Below are positions 10,574 through 19,669 of a DNA stretch of 64,000 nt, piece after piece. The DNA is from Nannocystis bainbridge (GTDB lineage Bacteria; Myxococcota_A; Polyangia; Nannocystales; Nannocystaceae). The stretch spans positions 558,001 through 622,000 of the forward strand of contig NZ_JAQNDL010000001.1 of NCBI RefSeq assembly GCF_028368995.1. Reading direction: 5' to 3'. The notes under the pieces were generated by a model, which was not told the origin of the DNA, ran no database searches, and saw only the letters and a list, made by a program, of their open reading frames with translations. A program made the translations under genes and the position numbers. Every line of letters starts with the position of its first letter. Position 1 is the stretch's first letter.

Positions 10574-11212
10574 ATGCTCACCGAACTCCTCATCGCCGTC
10601 TCGCTGTTCGCGGCGCCCGCTGCCGGTCCCGCGCCCGCCACGCCGGACGAGTTCTTGGACAGGGCGGCCAGGGCGAACGATGTCACCGAGGCTGACTTCG
10701 AGGCCGTGTTGAACGACCTCGAATTGTCGATCGACCTTCATCATGTCGACGCCTTCGTGGAGACCGCGCACGGAATCCACATGCAGGTCGATTATCCCAT
10801 CGCGCTCGGTCACGTGACAATTACCATGCGCATGGGCGAGGAGGGTACCGGCGTGGCGCGACTGACTCTCAACCAGCGCGTGCTCGCCGAGCAGAAATTC
10901 GTAGACGGCAAAGTCATCACGGAGAGCACCGCGTTCGGCGCTCTCACCGATGAGGAAGCGTATCTCCTGGTCGCAAGCGTCTATCAGGTCTGGGACCACG
11001 AGGTCGTCATCAAGGCCCTGGCGGAGACGCGAGGGCTGCTTTGCGGTCTCGCGGCCGGAATCAGCTTCCTGGCAATTTCCGCCGGCGTGTTCGCTGGCTG
11101 CGAATTGGCAACGTCAGGCCTCGGCACCGCCGCCTGTGTCACTCTGGGCGGCGGGCTGGGGACGCAGACCGGGGCCATCGTGCATGACAAATGCAAGAAG
11201 GCGCAGAACTAG
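10574..11212 (+). CDS. Hypothetical secreted protein with hydrophobic four-Cys C-terminus
   Basis: This 212-residue protein has an N-terminal signal peptide (LLIAVSLFAAPAAG) and a soluble middle of about 120 residues with acidic helices and a beta-rich stretch. The C-terminal 60 residues are hydrophobic and Gly-rich (LCGLAAGISFLAISAGVFAGC, then AACVTLGGGLGTQTGAIVHDKC) with four Cys. A soluble precursor with a hydrophobic Cys-bearing C-terminus is a layout seen in some bacteriocin-like proteins such as halocin-type domains, but the spacing does not match a family I can name. The next gene, 14 bases downstream, encodes a membrane protein that could be its partner or immunity protein. That reading is speculative. 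Confidence 0.6.
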   Translation: MLTELLIAVSLFAAPAAGPAPATPDEFLDRAARANDVTEADFEAVLNDLELSIDLHHVDAFVETAHGIHMQVDYPIALGHVTITMRMGEEGTGVARLTLNQRVLAEQKFVDGKVITESTAFGALTDEEAYLLVASVYQVWDHEVVIKALAETRGLLCGLAAGISFLAISAGVFAGCELATSGLGTAACVTLGGGLGTQTGAIVHDKCKKAQN

Positions 11213-11226
11213 CCGAGACGGGGCCC

Positions 11227-11907
11227 ATGTCTGCGCTCAGGGTTTATACGCCGCTCCCCCCCCAGCCTTGGGGCTGGTTGCCGACTGACCAATTCTGGGC
11301 GCGGGCATTGCTGACACCCATCGCGCTCATCTTCTGGTTGCCCTTCGCCGTCTTCGTCTTTCCGCTCACGCTGCATTTTAACGTGGCCTGGTGGCAGACC
11401 GCGCTGGGCTTCTACCTATACCATCAACTCTGGGGGGGGCTCGTGGAGCGGCTTGCCCGCAGGCGGTTCGCCCAGCTTCATCGGCGCGTGCTGGTCGCTG
11501 ATGCGGGTATAGAGACCTCATCGACGGAGGAAGTGCGTGCGCCCGTCTCTCGTTTGAGCGGGCTCGATGACTACGAGGACTTCATGACCCGGTGGTTCGG
11601 GAGATACGACCGCCTGGTCCATCACGTCTTCCACCTCGCGTTCCTCGTCTTCATGTTCTACCCAGGCTGGTGGACGAAGGCCCTGGGGGTCCTGTGGATC
11701 CTCGGCTTTACCAAGTTCGTCCGCGCATCCACTCGGCGCCAGCGACTCCATTCGCCTGTGGACCCGGTCCTCCCTGCGACGCCTACTGCGTGTGGCGTTG
11801 GGTCGTGGGAACGCCGGCAGACGATAGCGGCTGTTGGGGAGATGCCCCACCCGGCGCTGGAGGGCGACGACAGACGACCAGGCGACCCGCACGAGCGCGT
11901 CGGGTGA
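11227..11907 (+). CDS. Hypothetical integral membrane protein
   Basis: This 226-residue protein has an N-terminal pair of hydrophobic helices (LLTPIALIFWLPFAVFVFPLTLHF and TALGFYLYHQLWGG) and another hydrophobic pair (HVFHLAFLVFMFYPGWW, ALGVLWILGFTKFV) near residues 140-175. An Arg-rich, Pro-rich tail follows that may be non-conserved. I chose MSALRVY as the start; a longer version from 11191 would overlap the preceding gene. Close spacing suggests co-transcription with the secreted Cys protein before it. The family is not recognised. Confidence 0.55.
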   Translation: MSALRVYTPLPPQPWGWLPTDQFWARALLTPIALIFWLPFAVFVFPLTLHFNVAWWQTALGFYLYHQLWGGLVERLARRRFAQLHRRVLVADAGIETSSTEEVRAPVSRLSGLDDYEDFMTRWFGRYDRLVHHVFHLAFLVFMFYPGWWTKALGVLWILGFTKFVRASTRRQRLHSPVDPVLPATPTACGVGSWERRQTIAAVGEMPHPALEGDDRRPGDPHERVG

Positions 11908-12060
11908 GCCCCGCCTGCGGAGCGCGCCCGGAGCCCCGTCGTGGCTCGGAACAGTTTCGCGGGCCGGGTGCCGAACTACCCACTACCGCGCCTGCGCTCG
12001 CGCGAGCCGTCGACGCCAGGCGCGACGGCTGAACTGCCTCGCGCCGCCGATGCGGCGCGC

Positions 12061-12429
12061 TCACACGTGCTGGTCGAACAGGATCGGGTTGCCGTCGGGA
12101 TCGACGACCACGAAGCTGGCCGGCCCGGTCGTCGTCTCGTCGGCCGCGGTGATCGGCTCGATGCCCTCGGCGCGGAGCCGGCGCTGCAGCTCGCGCACGT
12201 CGACGAACGCCGGCAGCCTATTGCAGTCGCTGTCCCACCCGGGGTTGAACGTGAGGATGTTGCGCTCGAACATCCCCTGGAACAGGCCGACGATCGCCGC
12301 CCCGCTCTTGAGGATCGCGTAGCTGCTCCCGTTGCCGGCCACGACCTCGAACCCGAGCTTTTGATAGAAGCTGCGGGACACCGCGAGGTCCTTGACGGTG
12401 AGGCTGACCGAGAAATTTCCGAGGGGCAT
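12061..12429 (-). CDS. VOC-family (glyoxalase-like) protein
   Basis: This 122-residue protein has the vicinal oxygen chelate fold pattern: NFSVSLTVKDLAVSRSFYQKLGFEV opens the first beta-alpha-beta-beta-beta module, and ASFVVVDPDGNPILFDQHV closes the second. The central GLFQGMFERNILTFNPGWD is typical of a small VOC subfamily of unassigned function. VOC proteins bind a metal and act on lactoylglutathione, catechols or antibiotics. The substrate cannot be read from sequence. ATG at 12429 starts nine codons before the conserved strand; a GTG at 12456 is an alternative. Confidence 0.85.
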   Translation of the reverse strand: MPLGNFSVSLTVKDLAVSRSFYQKLGFEVVAGNGSSYAILKSGAAIVGLFQGMFERNILTFNPGWDSDCNRLPAFVDVRELQRRLRAEGIEPITAADETTTGPASFVVVDPDGNPILFDQHV

Positions 12430-12518
12430 GCTCTGATGCGTGGTCACGGGGCGCACTCTATGCTTTCGCGGTCATCGTGTCCTCGCCGGACTGACCATTC
12501 GATCGCGGCGAGAATTAC

Positions 12519-12544
12519 GGCGCCAGCGCCGGCGGGCTGGCGCC
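12519..12544 (-). terminator. Likely terminator after the alcohol dehydrogenase gene
   Basis: Arms GGCGCCAGC and GCTGGCGCC flank an eight-base loop, ten bases past the stop codon of the minus-strand dehydrogenase. There is no T-run, as is common in GC-rich genomes. Confidence 0.45.
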
Positions 12545-12553
12545 GCGCGCGGC

Positions 12554-13723
12554 TCAGGGCCGCAGCACCACCTTGATGCAGCCGTCCTGCTTGTCGCGGA
12601 ACGTCTTGTACGCCTCGGGCGCTTGCTCGAGCGGCAGGCGGTGCGTGACCACGAACGACGGGTCGATCGCGCCGGCCTCGATCTTCTCGAGCAGCGGCCG
12701 CAGGTAGCGCTGGACCGGCGTCTGGCCCATGCGGAAGGTCAGGCCCTTGTTGACCGCGGCGCCCATCGGCATTTTGTCGACCGCGCCGACGTAGACGCCG
12801 GGGATCGACAGCGTGCCGAACTTGCGGCAGCACATGATCGCCTCGCGCAGCACGTGGGCGCGGTCGGTCGCCAGGTTGACCGCGGTTTTGACCTTGTCCA
12901 TCACCGCGTCGGCGCTGCCGGCCCCGTGGGCCTCGCAGCCGACGGCGTCGATGCAGCGATCGGGGCCGCGGCCGCCGGTCAATTCCATCAGTCGGTCGTA
13001 GACCTTCGTCTCGTCGAAGTTGATCGTCTCCGCCTTGCCGGCCTCTGCCATGCGCAGGCGCTCGGGCACGCGATCGATCGCCACCACCCGGCCCGCGCCG
13101 AGCATCCAGGCGCTGCGGATCGCCATCTGCGCCACCGGCCCGCAGCCCCAGATCGCCACCGTGTCGCCCGGCTCGATGCCGCACAGCTCGGCCGCGAAGT
13201 AGCCGGTCGGGAAGATGTCGGAGAGGAACAGCACCTGCTCGTCGCTGAGCCCCGAGTCGATCTTGATCGGGCCGACGTCGGCGTAGGGCACCCGCAGGTA
13301 CTGGGCCTGCCCGCCGGCGAACCCGCCGAGCATGTGCGAATAGCCGAGCAGGCCCGCGGGCGACTGGCCCATCGCCTCGCGGGCCATGTGCGCGTTCGGG
13401 TTGCTGACGTCGCAGCCGCTGTGCTCGCCGCGCCGGCAGAAGAAGCACGAGCCGCAGGCGAGCACGAACGGGACCACCACGCGGTCGCCCTTCTTGAGGT
13501 TCGTGACCGCCTTGCCGACCTCCACCACCTCGCCCATCGGCTCGTGGCCGAGGATGTCGCCGGACTCCATGGTCGGCATGAACCCGTCATAGAGATGCAG
13601 GTCCGAGCCGCAGATCGCCGTGGCCGTGACCCGGATGATGATGTCGCGCGAGTCGAGGATCGTGGGATCGGGGACATCGTCGACGCGGACGTCGCCCTTG
13701 CCGTGCCAGCACAGTGCTCTCAT
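12554..13723 (-). CDS. Zinc-dependent alcohol dehydrogenase (formaldehyde dehydrogenase-like)
   Basis: This 389-residue protein is a medium-chain dehydrogenase. Catalytic-zinc residues lie in [11 protein letters not shown] and [12 protein letters not shown]. The structural-zinc Cys cluster is [15 protein letters not shown], and the NAD-binding motif is [10 protein letters not shown]. The long form with an [15 protein letters not shown] insertion resembles the glutathione-independent formaldehyde dehydrogenase/threonine-dehydrogenase-like group. It oxidises an alcohol or hydrated aldehyde with NAD; the exact substrate is uncertain. The start is MRALCWHG at 13723, the usual N-terminus of this family. 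The 560 bases to the next gene (13724-14284) contain only promoter space. Confidence 0.92.
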   Translation of the reverse strand: MRALCWHGKGDVRVDDVPDPTILDSRDIIIRVTATAICGSDLHLYDGFMPTMESGDILGHEPMGEVVEVGKAVTNLKKGDRVVVPFVLACGSCFFCRRGEHSGCDVSNPNAHMAREAMGQSPAGLLGYSHMLGGFAGGQAQYLRVPYADVGPIKIDSGLSDEQVLFLSDIFPTGYFAAELCGIEPGDTVAIWGCGPVAQMAIRSAWMLGAGRVVAIDRVPERLRMAEAGKAETINFDETKVYDRLMELTGGRGPDRCIDAVGCEAHGAGSADAVMDKVKTAVNLATDRAHVLREAIMCCRKFGTLSIPGVYVGAVDKMPMGAAVNKGLTFRMGQTPVQRYLRPLLEKIEAGAIDPSFVVTHRLPLEQAPEAYKTFRDKQDGCIKVVLRP

Positions 13724-14284
13724 GACGGTGTTCTCCAGTGCGATGAAAATTCGCGGGCGACCGCTCGCATTCCCGCCGCCGCCACGACCACCGCAAACCT
13801 GAGCGATCGCGGTGCGGGTGCAACGAACTCGCCGTCGCCGATCGTGCGAGCTCGGCCGGGAGGCGCCGGGGCCCGCGTCGCCCCCCGCCCTCGCGCCCCC
13901 CGCCGGAGAAGGTCGAGAAATGGCCGGGATCCAGCGACCACGACCGTTCGCAGCGCCACCGCGCGCGGGCCGCAACGGTCCCCGGCGCGCATTTTCCATC
14001 GTTCGCGCCGCCGCTCCTCGGACCTCTACAGCGAGCAGAGCCGGCCGGGCCGGCCCGCGGGGTGCCATGAATCGAGCCGGTCTCTCCGCCTCGCTGTCAC
14101 TTTCCCGGGGTTTTTACTCGTTCGGCGGCGGGCGGATGATCCTCGCATTCGGGGCCCGGCGGGCGCCTCGCTCGCAGCCCTCGCGCGAATGCTCGATCTC
14201 GGCTTGCTCGCCACGGTCTCCTGCCTACAGTTCTCGTGGCAGTTGCATCCGCCTGCGGGCGGGGAGCGACAAGGAGATTTTGTC
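13724..14284. other. Intergenic region between divergent genes
   Basis: This stretch separates the minus-strand dehydrogenase from the plus-strand hemerythrin gene and should hold both promoters. AAGGAG at 14271-14276 is a strong ribosome-binding site for the hemerythrin gene. I see no other gene or repeat. Confidence 0.6.
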
Positions 14285-14764
14285 ATGACGAAGCGAACGA
14301 TCTACGACATCCTGAAGCGAGAGCACGAAGAGGTCAGCGAGCTGTTTCACGAGCTCGAGGAGGCCGAGGGCGCCGAGGCCCTCGCGCTGTACTCCCAGCT
14401 CAAGCTGAAGCTGGTGCCGCACGCCAAGGCGGAGGAGGCCGTGGTCTACCCGCGATTCCTGCAGGAGTCGCAGGCCGTCGACATCACCCGCGAGGGCATC
14501 GAGGAGCACAAGCAGGTCGACCACCTGCTGGCCGAGCTCGACGGGACCAGCACCGACGCCGAGAACTGGACGGCCAAGATCAAGGTGCTCGCCGACATGG
14601 TCGGCCACCACGTCGACGAGGAGGAGCTGCAGATGTTCCCGCTGGCCCAGCAGAGCCTGTCGGAGCGCGACGCGGCGCAGCTGGCCGACGCTTACGAGCG
14701 CGAGCGCGACGCGTGGATCGAACACATGAAGGCGGCCGAGCAGCGACGCACGGCGGCCGCGTGA
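14285..14764 (+). CDS. Hemerythrin HHE-domain protein
   Basis: This 159-residue soluble protein is made of helices with the di-iron ligands of the hemerythrin HHE cation-binding family: ILKREHEEVSELF (first His), LVPHAKAEEAVVYP (His and Glu), EEHKQVDHLL (His) and GHHVDEEELQMFP (His and Glu). Such proteins bind oxygen or iron, or respond to nitric oxide and oxidative stress. A strong AAGGAG ribosome-binding site lies eight bases before the ATG. A DUF3606 gene follows 39 bases later and is probably co-transcribed; both types are common in stress-response regions. Confidence 0.93.
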   Translation: MTKRTIYDILKREHEEVSELFHELEEAEGAEALALYSQLKLKLVPHAKAEEAVVYPRFLQESQAVDITREGIEEHKQVDHLLAELDGTSTDAENWTAKIKVLADMVGHHVDEEELQMFPLAQQSLSERDAAQLADAYERERDAWIEHMKAAEQRRTAAA

Positions 14765-14803
14765 CACCGGAACAGGGAAGCAAGGGAGGAGGAGGAGGAA
14801 GCC

Positions 14804-14986
14804 ATGTCTGACGACCCGAACATCAACGGTCCGCAGGACCGCAAGCTCATCAACGTCCACCAGGAGCACGAAGTCCGCTCGTGGACGAGAGCGCTCAATA
14901 CGACCCCGGAGAAGCTGCGCGAGGCCGTCCAGGCGGTCGGGACCTCGGCCGAGCGGGTCCGCGAGTACCTCCAGGGTAATCAATGA
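14804..14986 (+). CDS. DUF3606 domain-containing small protein
   Basis: This 60-residue protein matches DUF3606 along its full length: PQDRKLINVHQEHEVRSWTRAL, then LREAVQAVGTSAERVREYL. The fold predicted for the family is a short helical hairpin that may bind nucleic acid; its function is unknown. A purine-rich GGAGGAGGAGGA upstream gives a strong ribosome-binding region. It follows the hemerythrin gene closely and likely shares its transcript. Small DUF3606 proteins are often stress-induced in proteobacteria. Confidence 0.88.
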   Translation: MSDDPNINGPQDRKLINVHQEHEVRSWTRALNTTPEKLREAVQAVGTSAERVREYLQGNQ

Positions 14987-15007
14987 CCCGGTGACTCGTA
15001 CCCGCAG

Positions 15008-15034
15008 GCGGGCTCACGCGACGCGTGGGCTCGC
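15008..15034. terminator. Bidirectional terminator between convergent genes
   Basis: A 13-bp stem with two mismatches and a single-base apex lies between the DUF3606 stop (14986) and the galE stop (15037). It is followed by CTTCAATT. Its position between convergent genes supports termination from both sides. Confidence 0.5.
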
Positions 15035-15036
15035 CT

Positions 15037-16020
15037 TCAATTGTGCGCATAACCGTGGGGATGCGCCCGCATCCAGCTCCACGCCGAATCGATGATCTTG
15101 GCCAGCGCCCCGGGCCGCGGGTGCCAGCCCAGCTCCTTCTCGATGCGCGTCGAGCTGGCGACCAGGACCGCCGGATCGCCGGCCCTGCGCGCGCCGACGC
15201 GGACCGGGATCGCGGCCCCGGTGACCTCGCGCGCCACGTCGAGGACCTCGCGCACGCTGTAGCCGGCGCCGCCGCAGCCGAGGTTGTAGGTGCAGCTGCC
15301 GCGCTCCAGGCCGTCCAGGGCCAGGACGTGCGCGCGCGCCAGATCGACGACGTGCACGTAGTCCCGCACGCAGGTGCCGTCGGGGGTCGGATAATCGTCG
15401 CCGAACACTGTCACGTGGGGCGAGCGCCCGGCCGCGACCTGCAGGACCAGCGGGATCAGGTGCGTCTCCGGATCGTGGACCTCCCCGCAGCGGGCGCTCG
15501 CCCCGGCCGCGTTGAAGTAGCGCAGCGAGGCCGAGCGCAGGCCGTGGGCCCCGCCGTACCACGCCAGCGCGCGCTCGAGCGCGAGCTTGGTCTCGCCATA
15601 CGGATTGGTCGGTCGCGTCGCCGCGGTCTCCTCGATCGGCTGGCGCTCGGGCTCGCCGTAGACCGCCGCGGTCGACGAGAACACCAGGCGCAGCACCCCG
15701 ACCTCGACCATGGCGTCGAGCAGGCCGAGGCCGGCGACCATGTTGTTGTTGTAGTATTTCTCGGGCCGCTGCACCGATTCGCCGACCAGCGAGTCGGCCG
15801 CCATGTGGACCACCGCCTCGATCCGCGCCTCGCGCAAGATCTGGCGCAGCCGCGTCGGCTCGCGCAGGTCGGCGCGGATCAGCTCGACCTCGGGCGGCAC
15901 GGCGTCGGCGTGGCCCTTGCTGAGGTTGTCGATGACGGTGACCGCGTGGCCGGCCGCGAGCAGCTCTTCCACGACCACGCTGCCGATGTAGCCGGCGCCG
16001 CCGGTGACGAGGATGTGCAT
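15037..16020 (-). CDS. galE: UDP-glucose 4-epimerase
   Basis: This 327-residue short-chain dehydrogenase-fold protein converts UDP-galactose and UDP-glucose. The NAD-binding motif TGGAGYIGS opens the protein. The catalytic Ser/Thr region SSTAAVYG and the Tyr-x-x-x-Lys (YGETK) are present, as are the typical YFNAAGA and RDYVHVVDLA motifs of GalE. It is the last gene of the eight-gene operon that runs from 25008 down, two bases after the GH1 gene. With galT and galK it completes the Leloir pathway, and it supplies UDP-galactose to the mutase encoded by glf. Confidence 0.94.
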   Translation of the reverse strand: MHILVTGGAGYIGSVVVEELLAAGHAVTVIDNLSKGHADAVPPEVELIRADLREPTRLRQILREARIEAVVHMAADSLVGESVQRPEKYYNNNMVAGLGLLDAMVEVGVLRLVFSSTAAVYGEPERQPIEETAATRPTNPYGETKLALERALAWYGGAHGLRSASLRYFNAAGASARCGEVHDPETHLIPLVLQVAAGRSPHVTVFGDDYPTPDGTCVRDYVHVVDLARAHVLALDGLERGSCTYNLGCGGAGYSVREVLDVAREVTGAAIPVRVGARRAGDPAVLVASSTRIEKELGWHPRPGALAKIIDSAWSWMRAHPHGYAHN

Positions 16021-16022
16021 GC

Positions 16023-17381
16023 TCAGGCTCCTGGCGGGACGGCCGCGTCCGCGTGGTGGGGGGTCTCTCGCCCGCTGCTGGCGGGCGACGGGTAGATCAG
16101 GCGCGACGGCTGGCGCCACCAGCCGGGCACCGCGAGCGCCGGGTGGCGGGCGGTCTCGCCGCGGGCCAGGCCCGCGAGGTAGCGCGCCAGCTCGGTGGGC
16201 CTCGGGGTCCCGTCGCGCACGTCGAAGGCGCCGGGCTCGTATCGACCGGTCTCGCGGGTCACCAGGCAGTGCCAGTCGAACGCGCCGAACAGCGACCACG
16301 CCGTGACCGCGCGGACGTCGACCCCGGCCTCGCGGCAGCGCAGCGCCGCGCGCCACAGCTCGTCGAACCAGCGGATCTGCTCGTCGACGTGGCAGGCGAG
16401 GTGGGCCTCGGTGACGGCGATCGGGAGGCCGTAGCGCGCCGCCAGCTCGCACAGCAGCTCGTACGGGCCCGGCACCGCGTCGTCGCACACGCGGACCGCC
16501 TCGACGTCGACGTAGTGGTGGCGGCCGTTGCCGCCGACGAGGCCGGCCGGGTAGTGCTCGATACGGTCGTCGAGGAACCGCACGCTGGTGACGTAGTGAT
16601 TGACGCCGAGCAGGTCCGGCGGCGGCTGGTCGCGCAATTCGGCGAGCTCGCCCTCGGTCACCCCGAACTTCAGCAAATAGGGGTACAGCGGGTGGTCACG
16701 CCCGACCCGGCCGCCCAGCAGGTCGTGCGAAAGAAACCGCCGCCGGTTCTCGAACTCCGCCTGGTACCGCAGCGCGGGCGTCGAGAGCGTGGCCCCGAGG
16801 TCCTCGGTGTGCAGCAGCCGCGCCGCGGGGTTGATGCGCTGGATCTCCCGCATCGCCCGCTGGGTCGCCAGACACTGGTGAATCAGCGCCCGGCAGAACG
16901 AGGCGTCGCTGCGATGATGGGGGTACCAGTGGCCGTAAAGCCCGCTGAAGCGGGCCGTGGTCAGCGGCTCGTTGACGGGGGTGTAGAGCTCGACCCACGG
17001 GTAGCGCCGGGCCACCGCGCCGGCGAAATCGGCGAGCAGCCGCGGGAACTGCGGATCCAGCAGATCGGTGTGGCGCGGCCCGCTGCCGTGATGCACGAGC
17101 CCAACGATCGGGGTCACCCCGCGCGCGCGCAGCAGCCTCAGCCGGCGATCCGACCAGGCGAATTCGCGGCGGCCCGGGCTCGGCTCGGTGCGCTCCCACA
17201 GCACCGGGTAGCGGACCGCGCGGACCCCGAGGCCGGCGATCCTCTCGATGTCGCAGGGCCGGTGGTGGTGGCCGCTGGCGTGCAGCTGATCGTGCACGCG
17301 ATCGCCGACGCGATTGACCGTACATTCGACGCCGCCCCACAGGGCGAGCGGCGCCGGCTCCTGACGGGTGATCGTCGTCAT
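16023..17381 (-). CDS. Glycoside hydrolase family 1-like protein
   Basis: This 452-residue protein resembles GH1 beta-glycosidases. The acid/base Glu is in TPVNEPLTTARFSG, and the nucleophile is probably the Glu of IAVTEAHL. Supporting elements are RYPVLWERTEP, WELYTP-like sequence around the first Glu, and AVTAWSLFGAFDW near the end. It is shorter and more divergent than classic beta-glucosidases and resembles the GH1-like half of some sugar-nucleotide reductase fusions, so its substrate is uncertain. No signal peptide is visible, so it is probably cytoplasmic. It sits between glf and galE with gaps of nine and two bases. Confidence 0.82.
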   Translation of the reverse strand: MTTITRQEPAPLALWGGVECTVNRVGDRVHDQLHASGHHHRPCDIERIAGLGVRAVRYPVLWERTEPSPGRREFAWSDRRLRLLRARGVTPIVGLVHHGSGPRHTDLLDPQFPRLLADFAGAVARRYPWVELYTPVNEPLTTARFSGLYGHWYPHHRSDASFCRALIHQCLATQRAMREIQRINPAARLLHTEDLGATLSTPALRYQAEFENRRRFLSHDLLGGRVGRDHPLYPYLLKFGVTEGELAELRDQPPPDLLGVNHYVTSVRFLDDRIEHYPAGLVGGNGRHHYVDVEAVRVCDDAVPGPYELLCELAARYGLPIAVTEAHLACHVDEQIRWFDELWRAALRCREAGVDVRAVTAWSLFGAFDWHCLVTRETGRYEPGAFDVRDGTPRPTELARYLAGLARGETARHPALAVPGWWRQPSRLIYPSPASSGRETPHHADAAVPPGA

Positions 17382-17390
17382 GGCCTCGGG

Positions 17391-18479
17391 TCACCCGCGC
17401 AGCCGGGCGTAGAGCGTCAGCGCCTGAGCGACCACCTGGTCCATGTTGTAATAGCGGTAGGTGCCGAGCCGGCCGACGAAGTGGACCCCGGGGGTCGCGT
17501 CGGCGAGGGCCTTGTAGCGGCGGTAGAGCTCGGCGTTCTCGGGCCGCGGGATCGGGTAGTACGGGTCGCCGTCGTCGCACGGATACTCGTAGACGACGCT
17601 GGTCTTGCCGTGGTCCTGGCCCGTGAGGTACTTGAACTCGGTGATCCGCGTGTAGGGGTGCTCGTTGGGGTAATTGACGACCGGCGCGCGCTGAAACACC
17701 GGCTTGTCGACGGTCTCGTGGCGGAAGCGCAGCGAGCGATACGGCAGCTTGCCGAACCGATGATCGAAGTACTCGTCGACCGGGCCGGTGTAGATCAGCT
17801 CGCGGTAGCCGACCTCGCCGACGATCTCGCGGAAATCGGCGTTGAGCATCACCTTGATGTTGGGGTGCGCGAGCATGCGCTCGAACATGCGGGTGTAGCC
17901 GCGGCTCGGCATGGCCTGGTAGGTGTCGCCGAAGTAGCGGTCGTCGCGGTTGCTCCGCACCGGCACGCGCGCGGTCACGGAGGCGTCGAGCTCGCTGGGG
18001 TCGAGGCCCCACTGCTTGCGCGTGTAGTTGCGGAAGAACTTGGTGTAGAGCTCGCGGCCGACCCGGCTGACGATCACGTCCTCGGAGGTGCGCACGCACT
18101 CGACCCGCTCGGCGCGCTCGGCGAAGAACTGCTCGAGCTCGCTGGAGGACAGGCGCAGGCCGTACAGGCGATTGACGGTGTCGAGGTTGATCGGGACCGG
18201 GACGAGCTGGCCGTCGACGCTGGCGAGGACCCGGTGCTCGTAGGCCCGCCACTCGGTGAACCGGCCCAGATAGTCGAACACCTCGCTCGAGTTGGTGTGG
18301 AAGATGTGCGGCCCGTACTTGTGGACCAGGATGCCGCTGTCGTCGTAATGATCGTAGGCGTTGCCGGCGATGTGTGGGCGCCGGTCGACGACGAGGACGC
18401 GCTTGCCCGCGTCGGCGGCCAGGCGCTCCGCGAGCACGCTGCCAGCGAAGCCGGCGCCGACGATCAGATAGTCGAACAT
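17391..18479 (-). CDS. glf: UDP-galactopyranose mutase
   Basis: This 362-residue flavoenzyme converts UDP-galactopyranose to UDP-galactofuranose, the precursor of galactofuranose in surface glycans. The FAD-binding motif VGAGFAGSVLAERLA is at the N-terminus. Family signatures follow: HKYGPHIFHTN, NLDTVNRLYG, FRNYTRKQWG, PSRGYTRMFERML and the C-terminal GRLGTYRYYNMDQ. The start overlaps the end of the upstream glycosyltransferase by 16 bases, which suggests translational coupling. Its presence in a galactose operon implies that galactose feeds a Galf-containing polymer as well as central metabolism. Confidence 0.95.
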   Translation of the reverse strand: MFDYLIVGAGFAGSVLAERLAADAGKRVLVVDRRPHIAGNAYDHYDDSGILVHKYGPHIFHTNSSEVFDYLGRFTEWRAYEHRVLASVDGQLVPVPINLDTVNRLYGLRLSSSELEQFFAERAERVECVRTSEDVIVSRVGRELYTKFFRNYTRKQWGLDPSELDASVTARVPVRSNRDDRYFGDTYQAMPSRGYTRMFERMLAHPNIKVMLNADFREIVGEVGYRELIYTGPVDEYFDHRFGKLPYRSLRFRHETVDKPVFQRAPVVNYPNEHPYTRITEFKYLTGQDHGKTSVVYEYPCDDGDPYYPIPRPENAELYRRYKALADATPGVHFVGRLGTYRYYNMDQVVAQALTLYARLRG

Positions 18480-19669
18480 GCCCCGCCCCTCGTGACACCG
18501 GACAGGTCGCCGCGCACGGCGGCGCCGATCAGCGACTCCATCTGCGCCCAGGTGTCGTCCCACGAGCCGCGCGCCAGGAATTCGTCGACCCGCTGCAGCC
18601 ACTCGCCGCGCCGCGGCCGTTGCAACGCGCGATCGATCGCGGCGACGAACGCGGCCGGCTCGTCGGCGATGTCGACGAGGCCTTCGCGGCCGTACGGGTC
18701 GACGACGTCGCGGATCGAGGTCGCCACCACCGGCCGCCCCGCCGCCAGGTACTCGGGCGTCTTGGTCGGGCTGATGTAGCGCGTCGAATCGTTGCGTGAA
18801 AACGGCATGATCGCCGCGTCCCACCCGGCCAGGTAGGCCGGCAGCTCGGCGTACGGCTTCTGCCCGAGGTAATGGATGTTGGGCCGCTTCGGCAGGCTCG
18901 ACGCCTCGATCTTGGCCACCGGCCCGATCATCACGAACTCGAGGCCCGGGCGCAGGTCGGCCGCCGCCGCCAGCAGATCGAGGTCGATGCGCTCGTCGAT
19001 GACGCCGCAGTAGCCGATCCGCGGCCGTCGCAGCTCCCGCTGGTCGGGCGGCTCGGGCTGGGGCGCGCGCGCCCGGCGAAAGTGGCTCACGTCGATGCTG
19101 CTCGGGAACAGATACGCGGTCGGCCGCACCACCTGCTTGGCCTCGTGGAGGCTGCGCCCGCCGGTGAACACGAGGTCGGCGCTGCGCAACAGGTCGCGCT
19201 CGCGCTCCCGCAGGGCCGGCGGCGCGCCCCAGAAGTTCGAGAGCTCGTCCATGCAATCGTACACGGTGGCGGCGGGGGCGAGGTGCCGGGTGAAGCCGAG
19301 CGCCATCGGCGTGTAGTACCAGAGGACATATTGACGCAGGCGATCGGCGACGATCAGATCGTCGATCAGGCAGCGCAACAGCATCTCGCTCTCGTCCTCG
19401 TCGACCTCGCGCGGCAGGTGGGGCACGATCACGTTCACGCCGCAGTCCCGCCGGCTGCGCTCGATCCGCGGCTGCGCGCCGCCGCGGTGCGGCTCCTCGA
19501 TGAAATACACCGGCCGGGCCCGGGCGCAGCGCGACAGCAGGTGCTGCGGGCGTTGATAGACGAAGTCCCAGCGGAGGTGCGACAGGCACACGAGGGCGTA
19601 GTCCGCGGCGGCCCGTGAGAGGCCCTGCGACCATCGATTCGGGACCTGCTCCTGATCGAGGTGATTCAT
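18464..19669 (-). CDS. Glycosyltransferase (GT4-like), possible galactofuranosyl or related transferase
   Basis: This 401-residue GT-B fold protein begins with LSHLRWDFVYQRPQHLLSR, a signature of a GT4-type subfamily found in exopolysaccharide clusters. The C-terminal donor site includes IGYCGVIDERID, LGQKPYAELPAYLAGWD and ISPTKTPEYLAAGRPVV, where the Glu of TKTPEYLA fits the E-x7-E region. ATG at 19669 is preferred because it overlaps the galK stop in an ATGA arrangement. The acceptor and donor are not known. Being next to glf makes a galactofuranose or galactose donor plausible. Confidence 0.87.
   Translation of the reverse strand: MNHLDQEQVPNRWSQGLSRAAADYALVCLSHLRWDFVYQRPQHLLSRCARARPVYFIEEPHRGGAQPRIERSRRDCGVNVIVPHLPREVDEDESEMLLRCLIDDLIVADRLRQYVLWYYTPMALGFTRHLAPAATVYDCMDELSNFWGAPPALRERERDLLRSADLVFTGGRSLHEAKQVVRPTAYLFPSSIDVSHFRRARAPQPEPPDQRELRRPRIGYCGVIDERIDLDLLAAAADLRPGLEFVMIGPVAKIEASSLPKRPNIHYLGQKPYAELPAYLAGWDAAIMPFSRNDSTRYISPTKTPEYLAAGRPVVATSIRDVVDPYGREGLVDIADEPAAFVAAIDRALQRPRRGEWLQRVDEFLARGSWDDTWAQMESLIGAAVRGDLSGVTRGGACSTI

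Noticed and set aside
12440..14284. Plus-strand open frame covering the dehydrogenase and its upstream gap and joining the hemerythrin gene
   Set aside because: Only the last 159 codons, from 14285, show protein motifs and a ribosome-binding site. The rest is antisense to the dehydrogenase.
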